Shown: positions 17,631 through 26,192 of the stretch, piece by piece
Numbering within the stretch: the first letter of the stretch is position 1
How the letters are laid out: every line of letters starts with the position of its first letter
NCBI GenBank assembly: GCA_002423435.1
Contig: DIWE01000009.1
Span: 190,153 to 254,152 of the forward strand
Reading direction: 5' to 3'
From: Clostridiales bacterium UBA6114
GTDB taxonomy: Bacteria > Bacillota > Clostridia > Oscillospirales > Butyricicoccaceae
Length of the DNA: 64,000 bases
Notes under the pieces: generated by a model
What the model was told of the DNA's origin: nothing
Databases searched by the model: none
The model's input: the letters and a program-made list of their open reading frames with translations, nothing else
Translations under genes and position numbers: made by a program

Positions 17631-17659
17631 ATTATAAACAATGTTAAAATAATAGTCAA
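17631..17659 (-). promoter_or_regulatory. Promoter of the DeoR-family gene
   Basis: Minus strand TTGACT (17659-17654), 17 bases, TATAAT (17636-17631), about 45 bases before the start codon. Confidence 0.8.
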
Positions 17660-17755
17660 CACTTGCTATAAATTATACTCAAAATATCCGTATTGACCAA
17701 ATTTCTTCTCATGATTTAGTTAATTATTGCCCATAAGTCGGCAAACTCTTGGCTA

Positions 17756-17784
17756 TTGACAACCAAATGCATGCATGTTAACAT
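17756..17784 (+). promoter_or_regulatory. Promoter of the sugar operon
   Basis: TTGACA (17756-17761), 17 bases, TAACAT (17779-17784). It would start near 17791, giving a leader of about 113 bases before the first gene. Confidence 0.7.
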
Positions 17785-17788
17785 ATTT

Positions 17789-17815
17789 TTGACAAACTAA
17801 TAAAAACATTGTCAA
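17789..17815. promoter_or_regulatory. Inverted repeat TTGACAA-N13-TTGTCAA, candidate DeoR operator
   Basis: Two exact 7-base arms centred just after the predicted transcription start of the sugar operon, in the space shared with the divergent DeoR-type gene. Repressor binding here is inferred from position. Confidence 0.5.
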
Positions 17816-17903
17816 GACATGACCATTTTATGGATGCAATCGAAAAATGTACGGCAACGTACGATAACGATATGATTTTTAATTGTTTGTGAGGGATCTA
17901 ACC

Positions 17904-18935
17904 ATGAAAAAGATCAAAGTAGGCGTTGCGGGCTACGGAGTGATCGGCCAGAGGCTGGCCGACGGGGTCGTCCGCCAGGGCGATATGGAGCTCGTCGGAA
18001 TTGTCGACCTGGAGCCGACCCTCTCCATCCGCGCCCTGAAGGAAAAAGGCATGCCCTATAACCTCTATCTTGTGGACGGAGCCGATAGGACAAAGTTCGA
18101 CAGGCTGGGGATTCCGGTGTCGGGCTCTTTCGGCGACCTCCTGGGCAAGGTGGACATCATGCTCGATTCCGCCCCGGGCGGCGTAGGCGCCAAAAACAAG
18201 ATGCTGTATGAAAAGGCCGGGGTCAAGGCCATTTTCCAGGGGGGCGAGAAGAACTCGGTGGCGGACGTGTTTTTCCACGGTTATGCCAACTACGAAAAAG
18301 GCCTTGGCGCGGATTACCTGAAGTTGACAAGCTGCAACACCACCGGCCTGATCCGGAGCGTTGACTGCCTTGACCGCCGGTATGGCGTCGACCGGGTAGC
18401 CATAACCATCATCCGCCGCGTGGCGGATCCCGGCGATTATCACCGGGGGCTCACCAACGCGCTGCAGATCGACAAGGCCCCTTCCCACCAGGCGGTCGAC
18501 CTGATGACCATTATGCCGCACATCCAGGCAACCGGCATTCTTGTACATACCCCGGTCACGCACGGGCATATCATCACCGTCGTCGCCCACGGAAGAAACG
18601 GGAAAATCACCCGCGAGCAGGCGCTGGAGGCCTTCCGCGGCCACGAACGCATCCGGGTAGTCCGGATCGACGACGGTTTTCTCGGCAACGCCAGCTTTTT
18701 CCGCTATGCGCGCGACCTCGGCAATCCGCGCGGCGACATGTATGAGATCGGTCTGTGGGAGGACAGCATCGTGGAAAGCGGCGACGACATCATGTACGCG
18801 ATCAACATCCCGCAGGAATCCGTTACGATTCCGGAAACCATAGACGCAGTCCGCGCCGCGCTCAGAATGCAGCCGGATTCAAAATCCGGCACAGCCAAAA
18901 CCAACGGATTCCTCGGCCTGGGCGGCTGGAAATAA
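17904..18935 (+). CDS. Type II (archaeal-type) glyceraldehyde-3-phosphate dehydrogenase-like protein
   Basis: 343 residues from the ATG at 17904 with GAGGG 8 bases upstream. The N-terminal NAD(P) motif is VGVAGYGVIGQRLAD, the catalytic Cys144 is in TSCNTTGL, and RRVADP and KAPSHQAVD follow the archaeal GAPDH pattern. Archaeal-type GAPDH is unusual in bacteria as a glycolytic enzyme. Placed first in a sugar operon with a kinase, aldolase and transketolase, it more likely oxidises a specific aldehyde phosphate made by that pathway, perhaps GAP itself. Confidence 0.85.
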   Translation: MKKIKVGVAGYGVIGQRLADGVVRQGDMELVGIVDLEPTLSIRALKEKGMPYNLYLVDGADRTKFDRLGIPVSGSFGDLLGKVDIMLDSAPGGVGAKNKMLYEKAGVKAIFQGGEKNSVADVFFHGYANYEKGLGADYLKLTSCNTTGLIRSVDCLDRRYGVDRVAITIIRRVADPGDYHRGLTNALQIDKAPSHQAVDLMTIMPHIQATGILVHTPVTHGHIITVVAHGRNGKITREQALEAFRGHERIRVVRIDDGFLGNASFFRYARDLGNPRGDMYEIGLWEDSIVESGDDIMYAINIPQESVTIPETIDAVRAALRMQPDSKSGTAKTNGFLGLGGWK

Positions 18936-19010
18936 ACGCGCATTCCGTTTCCATGGTCGGAGCGGGCAGTATAAAAGATAGAGTCTATAAAGAATGGATT
19001 TGTAGCTTAA

Positions 19011-19937
19011 ATGGATATTATCTGCATGGGGCTATTGGTGTGCGATATTATTGTGAAACCCGTCTCCAGGAATTTGTTTGACAAAGATTCCATGCCCGTC
19101 GAAAGGGTCATTGTTCTGCCCGGGGGCGACGCCTGCAACGTCGCCTGCAACGCCGCGGCGATCGGAATGGATACGGCCATTGTTTCCGCCGTCGGCAAGG
19201 ACACAAACGGCATATTGGTCAGACAGTATCTCGATTCGCACGGCGTAGATACATCCTGCATCCGTGAAAGCGAACGGTTCGGCACCGCGACCAGCATCGT
19301 CATGGTTGAGCCGAACGGCGAACGCCATTTTTTGTCCAACACGGAGGTTTTTCAGGATCTGTACCCGGACCAGCTGACAAGGGAAATCCTTGAGGGGGCA
19401 AAGGTGCTCAGCTTAAACGGGTATTATCGTCTGCCGAATCTGGATGACGGCGGAGTGATACCGGCTTTTAAGCTTGCCCGTGAAATGGGGCTTCTAACCT
19501 GTGTCGACACGGTATCAAACCGAAAGGGGAGCTGGCTTTCCCGGATTGAACAGACCCTGTATCACACCGATCTGTTTTTGCCAAGCTACGACGAGGCGGT
19601 CGAAATTACAGGGGAGACTGATGTGCGGGAAATGAGGAAGATGCTCGGGCGGTTCGGGATGAAGGTTTTCGCGGTAAAAATGGGAAGCCGGGGAGCCTAT
19701 GTGACCGATTTCAAAGAGGAATACTTTATTAAACCGTTTCCCGTCGAAAGGATCGAATCCACCGTGGGCGCGGGGGATTCCTTTGTCGCCGGGTTTTTAA
19801 GCGGCCAGGTGCTCGGCATGGACATGTACGAAAGCGCTTTGCTCGCGAGCGCGGCGGCGGCGCGTACGCTGCGGGTACCGGGTGCGACAGGCGGCATGCC
19901 GTCCGCCGAGGTTCTGCTGCGCGACATCGGCAAATAA
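19011..19937 (+). CDS. PfkB-family carbohydrate kinase
   Basis: 308 residues. It has the N-terminal GGDACNVACNAAAIGMD signature and the C-terminal STVGAGDSFVAGFLSG with the catalytic Asp and anion hole. The family phosphorylates sugars such as ribose, fructose, 2-keto-3-deoxygluconate or 5-dehydro-2-deoxygluconate. Next to a class II aldolase and an IolB-like protein, an IolC-like role is possible, as is phosphorylation of a ketose. Second gene of the operon, 75 bases after the dehydrogenase. No strong ribosome site is seen. Confidence 0.88.
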   Translation: MDIICMGLLVCDIIVKPVSRNLFDKDSMPVERVIVLPGGDACNVACNAAAIGMDTAIVSAVGKDTNGILVRQYLDSHGVDTSCIRESERFGTATSIVMVEPNGERHFLSNTEVFQDLYPDQLTREILEGAKVLSLNGYYRLPNLDDGGVIPAFKLAREMGLLTCVDTVSNRKGSWLSRIEQTLYHTDLFLPSYDEAVEITGETDVREMRKMLGRFGMKVFAVKMGSRGAYVTDFKEEYFIKPFPVERIESTVGAGDSFVAGFLSGQVLGMDMYESALLASAAAARTLRVPGATGGMPSAEVLLRDIGK

Positions 19938-20021
19938 AAAAACGAGCCAATAATGCGGTGCCTGCATTCGGGCGGATTGCGTCCGCAAAATGGGCAAGTT
20001 ATAGGAAAGTGTGATTGAATC

Positions 20022-20954
20022 ATGGGACTGCTCGTTACCACAAAGGATATGTTCAAAGACGCATATGAAAAGCATTATGCCGTCGGGGCGTTTAATATCA
20101 ACAATCTGGAACTGATCCAGGGAGTCGTCGGGGCGGCCGCGAAGCTTCGTTCCCCCGTCATTTTGCAGGCGTCGCCCTTCACGGGGAAATACGCGGACTT
20201 AGGATACATCGCCGCGATCGCGGAGCACGCGGCAAAGCTTTCGGGGCTTCCCGTCGCGCTGCACTTGGACCATGGGGAGGATCTCGAAACGGCCAGGGAA
20301 TTTATCGCCGCCGGCTTTACCTCGGTGATGATCGACGGGTCGCACCGCGAATACGAAAAAAATGTTGAACTGACCAAAGCCGTCTGCGATTACGCGCATG
20401 CGCACGGTGTCGTTGTGGAGGGCGAGCTCGGCACCATTTCCGGCATCGAAGACGGGGTGAGCGGAATGGAGGTCGTATATACCGATCCCGAACAGGCGCG
20501 TGATTTTGTCGAAAAGACGGGCGTCGATTCCCTGGCGATTGCGATCGGGACAAGCCATGGCGCCTATAAATTCAAAGCCGGCCAAAACCCGCAGCTGAGA
20601 TTTGACATATTGGCGGAGGTCGGCCGCCTGCTCCCCGGGTTTCCCATTGTGCTGCACGGGGCCTCGTGCGTGAGCCAGGACGACGTGCGCACAATCAATG
20701 AGTTTGGAGGTGCCATCGGAAGCGCCGTCGGGATCCCGGAGGATATGCTCAGCCGCGCATCCGCCATGGCCGTGTGCAAGGTCAATGTGGACACCGATCT
20801 GAGGCTGGCAATGACGGGCGCGATACGCAGCTATTTAATCCGGAAACCCTCCGACATCGATTACCGCCACTACATCGGAGCGGGCCGCGAAATGGTCCAT
20901 GAGCGGGTGTCCCACAAGATTCAGCATGTGTTTCACAGCGCGGGTCGTTATTAA
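20022..20954 (+). CDS. Class II (zinc) ketose-bisphosphate aldolase
   Basis: 310 residues. Zinc ligands and active-site motifs of the FbaA/GatY/IolJ family are visible: LHLDHGEDLE, SVMIDGSH, VEGELGTI, IAIGTSHGAYKF, LHGASCVSQDD and KVNVDTDLR. It cleaves a ketose (bis)phosphate to dihydroxyacetone phosphate and an aldehyde. The usual Gly-Gly before Ser/Thr in the phosphate loop is Gly-Ala here, so the substrate may differ from fructose bisphosphate. It follows the kinase in the operon. Confidence 0.9.
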   Translation: MGLLVTTKDMFKDAYEKHYAVGAFNINNLELIQGVVGAAAKLRSPVILQASPFTGKYADLGYIAAIAEHAAKLSGLPVALHLDHGEDLETAREFIAAGFTSVMIDGSHREYEKNVELTKAVCDYAHAHGVVVEGELGTISGIEDGVSGMEVVYTDPEQARDFVEKTGVDSLAIAIGTSHGAYKFKAGQNPQLRFDILAEVGRLLPGFPIVLHGASCVSQDDVRTINEFGGAIGSAVGIPEDMLSRASAMAVCKVNVDTDLRLAMTGAIRSYLIRKPSDIDYRHYIGAGREMVHERVSHKIQHVFHSAGRY

Positions 20955-21003
20955 AAATAGTCACATAAAAACTGTGATTATAAATATAAGGAGGTTTATG
21001 AAA

Positions 21004-22023
21004 ATGAAAAGGTTTCTGTCCCTGATTCTTTCATGCCTGATGGTAATTGCGCTTTCCGCCTGCGGCTCTCCGACCGAAAGCGCCGGTACGACCGATGCCG
21101 CCGTCGCCCCGACCACTCTGAAGTTCAATCTTGTCAAATCCAACACCGACCCCCAGTACGAGTGGTACGGCCGTTTCTTCCAGGATGTCGAGGAAGCGAC
21201 GAACGGCACCGTCAAAACACAGATCTATCTTTCCGAAAGTCTGGGCAAAACAGCGGACGTGCTGGAGCTTGCTTCGCAGGGCGAGCCTGTCATCGCCGAC
21301 TGCGACGTCGCTTATCTTGCAAACTATGTCCCCGATTTCGCCGCGGTCATGTCTCCCTATCTGATTCAGGCGCCCGAAGAGGGTCTCGTGTTGTGGAACT
21401 CCGATGTGTTTAAGGATCTGTGTTCACAGCTCGAGGAAAAAGGGCTGCATCTTATCGCGTTAAACTACGAAGGCACCCGCAATCTGTTCACCAAAAATCC
21501 CGTCGCATCCCGCGCGGACGTTTCCAAGCTGAAGATCCGCTGCGCTTCCACCACCATGTGGAATGCGGTTGTCGGCGTATTGAACGGCAATGCGACCAAT
21601 ATCCCCATGAGCGAGGTTTATCAGGCGCTCTCCCAGGGCGTCGTCGACGGCGCCGAAGGCGTTTATTCCGTCTTTTATTCTCAGAAATGGTATGAGACTC
21701 TGAAATATATCACAAAAACGGAGCATCTGATCGGTTACACCGCGATTGCAATGTCCTCCGAGGTCTACCATGCCCTGCCGGAGGAAGCCCGCGCGGGTCT
21801 GGACAAGGTCGCTTACGACTATATGGAAGAATTCCTTGAGCTGTCCGGCGGCGTGCAGGACGAATATATGGAGAAGCTGAAAGCCGAGGGCGTTACCATC
21901 ACCGAGATCGATAAGGCCGAATTCATTCAGGCCGCTCAGGATATCCCGAATAACTTCCCCGATTGGACGCCGGGCGTCTATGAAAAGCTGCAGGAAGTTC
22001 TTGAAAGCTCCCGCAAGAAGTAA
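21004..22023 (+). CDS. dctP: TRAP transporter substrate-binding lipoprotein (DctP family)
   Basis: 339 residues from the second of two in-frame ATGs; AAGGAGG is 9 bases upstream of it. The signal peptide ends in the lipobox LSAC. The DctP core includes the conserved region around KLKIRCASTTMWNAVVGVLNGNATNIP, which contains the carboxylate-binding Arg. It captures an organic acid or sugar acid for the DctQM permease encoded next. A terminator-like hairpin directly follows, so it can be made in excess over the permease. Confidence 0.92.
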   Translation: MKRFLSLILSCLMVIALSACGSPTESAGTTDAAVAPTTLKFNLVKSNTDPQYEWYGRFFQDVEEATNGTVKTQIYLSESLGKTADVLELASQGEPVIADCDVAYLANYVPDFAAVMSPYLIQAPEEGLVLWNSDVFKDLCSQLEEKGLHLIALNYEGTRNLFTKNPVASRADVSKLKIRCASTTMWNAVVGVLNGNATNIPMSEVYQALSQGVVDGAEGVYSVFYSQKWYETLKYITKTEHLIGYTAIAMSSEVYHALPEEARAGLDKVAYDYMEEFLELSGGVQDEYMEKLKAEGVTITEIDKAEFIQAAQDIPNNFPDWTPGVYEKLQEVLESSRKK

Positions 22024-22041
22024 ACGGATCTGGTCGGAAAG

Positions 22042-22075
22042 GCAACGTTCTGCGGGACGTGGGACGTTGCTTTTT
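22042..22075 (+). terminator. Hairpin after dctP, partial terminator
   Basis: GCAACGT (22042-22048) pairs with ACGTTGC (22064-22070), followed by TTTTT. Sited between the binding protein and the permease genes of one operon, it probably lowers downstream expression rather than ending the operon. Confidence 0.7.
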
Positions 22076-22152
22076 GGACTTTTTGCAAAAGTGCCGAAGG
22101 CGGCAAAAGGCGGTTTCAATCGTCCTCTGACGTTTAAAAAACGATGACTATC

Positions 22153-22312
22153 TGTGCGCGGAGCGAATGGAGGTTAGTGTGAAAAATCACACTGACAAAT
22201 TAATAAAGGCGTGCCGCTCGCCGAAAACGGCAACCGCAGCACATGCCAAAAAAACCTCCATTCGCCTGTGAGGTTTTTGATGATCAATTTGTGCGCGGAG
22301 CGAATGGAGGTT
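22153..22312 (+). repeat. 23-base direct repeat carrying a ribosome site, 137 bases apart
   Basis: The same 23 bases (starting TGTGCGCGGAGCGAATGGAG) occur at 22153-22175 and 22290-22312. Copy 2 is the ribosome site of dctQ; copy 1 precedes a 30-codon open frame. The arrangement looks like a duplication of the dctQ ribosome site. Confidence 0.85.
22179..22271 (+). CDS. Candidate 30-residue leader peptide upstream of dctQ
   Basis: A GTG five bases after a GGAGG (in repeat copy 1) opens 30 codons ending in TGA at 22269-22271. The peptide is basic (begins MKNHTDKLIKACRS). Its last codons run across the sequence at 22250-22265 that pairs with the dctQ ribosome site. A ribosome translating it would open that stem, so translation of dctQ may depend on it. 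There is no homology evidence. Confidence 0.45.
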   Translation: MKNHTDKLIKACRSPKTATAAHAKKTSIRL

Positions 22313-22315
22313 TTT
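22250..22315 (+). promoter_or_regulatory. 16-bp stem sequestering the dctQ ribosome site
   Basis: Bases 22250-22265 are the exact reverse complement of 22300-22315, which contain GGAGG and end one base before the dctQ ATG. The loop is 34 bases. The same upstream arm can alternatively pair over 13 bases with repeat copy 1 (22163-22175), which would free the dctQ site. Confidence 0.65.
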
Positions 22316-22825
22316 ATGAAGCAAAAAGCAAGCAGACTTGAATCGATTGTGGATATGACGGCGAAGATCATCAGCAGCACCGCCTTTATCGGCATGGTGC
22401 TTTTGATCTCAATGAATGTTTTTTCCCGCTACGTCTTTAATCTGTCGTTTAACTGGGCCGAGGAACTGGCTTACTTGTTATTTAACTGGACGGTGTTCTT
22501 CGGCGTTGCCATCTTATACCGTTATCAGGGGCTGACCGCCATCGACGCGCTTGTCAATCATATGTCCCCCAAGGTCAAAAGAGTGGCCCTGATATTCAAT
22601 TATTCGATATTGCTGGCTATCACTTCCTGCCTGGTCGTCTGGGGCTATGTGTTTGCGATGAACGCATGGGTCCGCAAAAGCCCGAGCCTGCACATCCCAT
22701 ATTTCTATTACGATATCTCAATACCGCTCGCATGCATCATTTTGGCAGGATATTCTCTGAAGTTTTTGATCATGACCATCAAAGGCGAACAAATTGAAGA
22801 GGTTGCCCTGGAATTCCGTTCGTAG
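22316..22825 (+). CDS. dctQ: TRAP transporter small membrane subunit (DctQ family)
   Basis: 169 residues, four hydrophobic segments, with the family stretch FNLSFNWAEELAYLLFNW after the first helix. It forms the membrane complex with DctM. The ATG at 22316 has GGAGG 5-6 bases upstream, but that site lies in a perfect 16-bp stem. Longer in-frame readings begin inside the intergenic repeat and are not supported. Confidence 0.92.
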   Translation: MKQKASRLESIVDMTAKIISSTAFIGMVLLISMNVFSRYVFNLSFNWAEELAYLLFNWTVFFGVAILYRYQGLTAIDALVNHMSPKVKRVALIFNYSILLAITSCLVVWGYVFAMNAWVRKSPSLHIPYFYYDISIPLACIILAGYSLKFLIMTIKGEQIEEVALEFRS

Positions 22826-22857
22826 TATTCCCGGATTCTTCTAAGGAGAGTGGATTA

Positions 22858-24150
22858 ATGAGCTTTTGGTCGATTTTCCCGATTTTTTTCATGTTTATCC
22901 TTTTCGCGCTGAGGATACCGATTGCTTTTTCGCTGATCATTGCTTCGGCCATGTATTACCTGTGGGGACCGAACGCCATGAATATCACGACGATGTGTCA
23001 GCCGATGGTCGCGGCGAATTCCTCGTTTGTTTATCTCGCGATCCCGTTTTTTACCTGCGCCGGTGCCGTATTCAACTATTCCGGCATTACGAGAAGGTTA
23101 TTGGGGCTTGCCGATCTGATGGTGGGGCATTTAGTCGGCGGCCTGGGACATGTCAATATCGTCCTTTCCACAATGATGGGCGGGTTGTCCGGTTCCGCGA
23201 TAGCCGACTCCGCGATGGACTCCAAAATCCTCGTGCCGCAGATGGTGCGTCTGGGCTACAGCAAGGCTTACTCCTGCGCCGTGACCGCGGCGTCGTCCTG
23301 CATCACGCCGATCATCCCGCCCGGAATCTGTCTGATCCTGTATTCCATGGCTTCGAATGTCTCCGTCGCCAAGATGTTCTACGCCGGATATGTTCCGGGC
23401 CTGATCATCATGGCGGGGCAGATGATCACGAATCATTTCATTTCCAAAAAGCGAAATTACAGATCCTCCAGGGTGCAAAGAGCCACTCCGAAGGAATTTT
23501 TGAAAGCGTTGAGAGAAGCGCTGTGGGCGCTGTTTGTTCCTTTCGGCATTATCATGGGGCTTCGCTACGGTATGTTCACGCCTACCGAGGCCGGGGCGAT
23601 CTGCATCATTTATGCGGTTATCGTCGGCGCGTTCATATATAAGGAACTGAAACTCAGCCATGTGAAGGATATCCTTCTGGAGTCCGTCACGGGGACAGCC
23701 GGTATTATGATGATTCTGGCCGGCGCGTCGGCGTTTTCTTCGTATCTGACATGGGAAAGAATCCCCATGCTGATTTCCGAAGCGCTTATCAAAAACATCT
23801 CATCACCGTTTGTGTTCATCATCGTGGTGAATATTTTACTGCTGCTCATCGGCTGTTTCTTTGACGGCGGCGCGGCGATGATTTTACTCGCGCCTCTGCT
23901 GGTTCCGGCCGCGCAGGCCATGGGCATCGATCTGATCCACTTCGGCATCATCATCTGCATCAATCTGACAATAGCGGGCATCACTCCGCCGTTCGGAACT
24001 CAGATGTTTTCGACCTGCACGATCACGGGCTGCAGGATTGAGGATTATTCGCGCGAAGTGCTGCCGTACATCGGCGTTTTGATACTGATCATGGAAATAT
24101 TGTCTTTTCTGCCGCAGATTACCCTGTTCGTGCCCAACCTGCTCTCCTGA
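22858..24150 (+). CDS. dctM: TRAP transporter large membrane subunit (DctM family)
   Basis: 430 residues, about twelve hydrophobic segments, typical DctM size. Conserved features include GGLSGSAIADSAMDSKIL and SCITPIIPPGICLILY, and the mirrored second half FGIIICINLTIAGITPPFG. It is the sodium-driven transport channel. AGGAG lies upstream of the ATG; it follows dctQ by 32 bases. Confidence 0.95.
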   Translation: MSFWSIFPIFFMFILFALRIPIAFSLIIASAMYYLWGPNAMNITTMCQPMVAANSSFVYLAIPFFTCAGAVFNYSGITRRLLGLADLMVGHLVGGLGHVNIVLSTMMGGLSGSAIADSAMDSKILVPQMVRLGYSKAYSCAVTAASSCITPIIPPGICLILYSMASNVSVAKMFYAGYVPGLIIMAGQMITNHFISKKRNYRSSRVQRATPKEFLKALREALWALFVPFGIIMGLRYGMFTPTEAGAICIIYAVIVGAFIYKELKLSHVKDILLESVTGTAGIMMILAGASAFSSYLTWERIPMLISEALIKNISSPFVFIIVVNILLLLIGCFFDGGAAMILLAPLLVPAAQAMGIDLIHFGIIICINLTIAGITPPFGTQMFSTCTITGCRIEDYSREVLPYIGVLILIMEILSFLPQITLFVPNLLS

Positions 24151-24264
24151 TTTTTCGGATGCGGCGGGCGGATATGCATCCGCAATACCGCTTCCGGAAG
24201 ATTATATTGCGGGGGACGAGAAGAACGCAAACCGAAAGGCACTCTTTGGAAAGGAATTCTCGGA

Positions 24265-25113
24265 ATGGATATAAAGAAGATCAATCAAACAAAAATTTTT
24301 GCGAATGAAATCCGGATTGAGACATTAAAGGAGCTCGCTGAAATCGGCAGCGGCCACTTAGGCGGCGCCTTGGACCTCGCCGATCTGCTCGCCGTTCTCT
24401 ATTCCGGAGCCATGAGGATCGACCCTAAAAAGCCGGACTGTCCGGACAGAGACTATCTGGTGATTTCAAAGGGCCATGCCGGCCCCGTCCTTTACGCGGC
24501 TCTGGCGCTTAAGGGCTATTTCCCGCTGGAGATGCTGAAAACGCTGAATCAGCCCGGCACAAAGCTGCCGAGCCACTGCGACCGCTGCAAAACGCCTGGC
24601 GTCGATATGACGGCGGGCTCGCTCGGGCAGGGGATCGGCGCGGCGGTGGGCATTGCCCTCGGGAACAAGCTCCAGGGGCGTGACAGCGATACATATTGCA
24701 TTATCGGCGACGGCGAAATGGACGAAGGCTCCGTCTGGGAGGCCATGCTGCTCGCGCCGCAGTTTTGTCTCGATCACTTCATTGTCTTTGCCGATCACAA
24801 CGGCCTGCAGATCGACGGCGCCACAAACGACGTCGTGGGGCTGGGCGATATTTCAAAAAAAGTCTCCGAATTCGGCTGGTACGTCGTCGATGTGGACGGC
24901 CACGACGCGGAGGCGATCACCGCGGCGATCGCGCTGTGCAAAAAGGCGGGCGTTCCCGCGTTTGTAAACCTGCATACCGTAAAGGCAAAGGGATGGGCGA
25001 AATACGAAAACAAAGTGGAATCCCATTATGTCAAAAACATATCGGAGGCCGATATCCTTGAGCCGATTTCCGTTTTGCAGGATGAAATTGAACTTTTAAG
25101 AAAAACACTGTGA
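24265..25113 (+). CDS. Transketolase, N-terminal (thiamine diphosphate-binding) subunit
   Basis: 282 residues, a split transketolase half. It shows IGSGHLGGALDLADLLA, ISKGHAGPVLYAALAL, GSLGQGIGAAVGIALG and the ThDP motif IIGDGEMDEGSVWEA. With the next gene it should move two-carbon ketol units between sugar phosphates. A second transketolase inside a sugar-specific operon suggests a pathway intermediate that is a ketose handled by two-carbon transfer, as in apiose or sulfoquinovose routes, but the substrate is not shown by sequence. Confidence 0.93.
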   Translation: MDIKKINQTKIFANEIRIETLKELAEIGSGHLGGALDLADLLAVLYSGAMRIDPKKPDCPDRDYLVISKGHAGPVLYAALALKGYFPLEMLKTLNQPGTKLPSHCDRCKTPGVDMTAGSLGQGIGAAVGIALGNKLQGRDSDTYCIIGDGEMDEGSVWEAMLLAPQFCLDHFIVFADHNGLQIDGATNDVVGLGDISKKVSEFGWYVVDVDGHDAEAITAAIALCKKAGVPAFVNLHTVKAKGWAKYENKVESHYVKNISEADILEPISVLQDEIELLRKTL

Positions 25114-25216
25114 CCTTGAGGTGAAAAGCCTAAACGACCACAAGATTTACGTGCGTGTTGACCGCTCAAACCGCAGCACATGCACAAAATGACTATAAAA
25201 AGGAATGGTCATAATT

Positions 25217-26185
25217 ATGTTCAAAATCGCGAGTACGCATGAAATGGATTCCGTCGAGATGCGAAGCGCCTATGCCGAGACCATGAGGGAGCTCGCCAGG
25301 CTCGATGATAAAATCGTCGCTTTGGAAGCCGACCTGATGGGCGCCGGCGGCATGACCGGCTTCAAGAATGAATTCCCGGGCAGGACGATCGACGTCGGGA
25401 TTGCCGAGCAATCGCTGATCTCTATCGCGGCGGGGCTCTCCGTCGTCGGGTACGTCCCCTTCGCCCATACCTTCGCCACCTTTGCGACCCGGCGTCCGTG
25501 CGATCAGATCTACATATCCTGCGCTTACAGCCACGCCAATGTCAAGATCGTCGGCTCGGACCCCGGAATCACGGGCGAGCTCAACGGCGGGACCCATCAG
25601 GCCATGGAGGATATCGCTATTTTGCGCCCCATCCCCAATATCACCATCCTGGAGCCCAGCGATGCCGTTCAGATGGGGTGGGCGATACGCAAGGCGGCCG
25701 AAACCGAAGGCTTGTTTTACATCCGGATGCACCGCAAGCCGACGATCAAGGTATATGAAAAAGACTCGGAATTTGAGATCGGCAGGGGCGTCGTCGTGCG
25801 CGACGGCGCGGACGCGACGATCCTTGCAAGCGGTGCGCTGATGATGGAGCAGGCGCTGATTGCTTCCGAATCGCTCTGCAAGGAGGGCGTGTCCGCAAGA
25901 GTCGTCGACCTGGTCAGCATAAAGCCCATCGACAAGGAGCTGATCCTCCGCTGCGCCCGGGAGACGAAGGCGATCGTTGTCGCCGAGAATCATTTCACAA
26001 CCGGAGGCGTCGCCTCCGCCGTGGCGGAGGTGCTTGCCGAAAACGCCGTCGGCGTCCCTTTTAAACACATCGGCATCCGCAATTCCTTCGGTGAGGTCGG
26101 TCAGGTCGGCTATCTGCTTGAACGCTTCGGAATGACAGGCGGGCATATTGCGGCGGCCGTAAAGGACGCCGTCAAGGCGGGGTGA
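25217..26185 (+). CDS. Transketolase, C-terminal subunit
   Basis: About 322 residues from the ATG at 25217; an ATG four codons earlier touches the ribosome site and is less likely. It carries the pyrimidine-binding domain with IDVGIAEQSLISIAAGLS (the activating Glu), PFAHTFATFATRRPCDQI, and a C-terminal transketolase domain. It forms the active enzyme with the preceding gene product. The 15-base leader AAGGAATGGTCATAA before it recurs before two other genes in the window. Confidence 0.93.
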   Translation: MFKIASTHEMDSVEMRSAYAETMRELARLDDKIVALEADLMGAGGMTGFKNEFPGRTIDVGIAEQSLISIAAGLSVVGYVPFAHTFATFATRRPCDQIYISCAYSHANVKIVGSDPGITGELNGGTHQAMEDIAILRPIPNITILEPSDAVQMGWAIRKAAETEGLFYIRMHRKPTIKVYEKDSEFEIGRGVVVRDGADATILASGALMMEQALIASESLCKEGVSARVVDLVSIKPIDKELILRCARETKAIVVAENHFTTGGVASAVAEVLAENAVGVPFKHIGIRNSFGEVGQVGYLLERFGMTGGHIAAAVKDAVKAG

Positions 26186-26192
26186 CGGAGAA

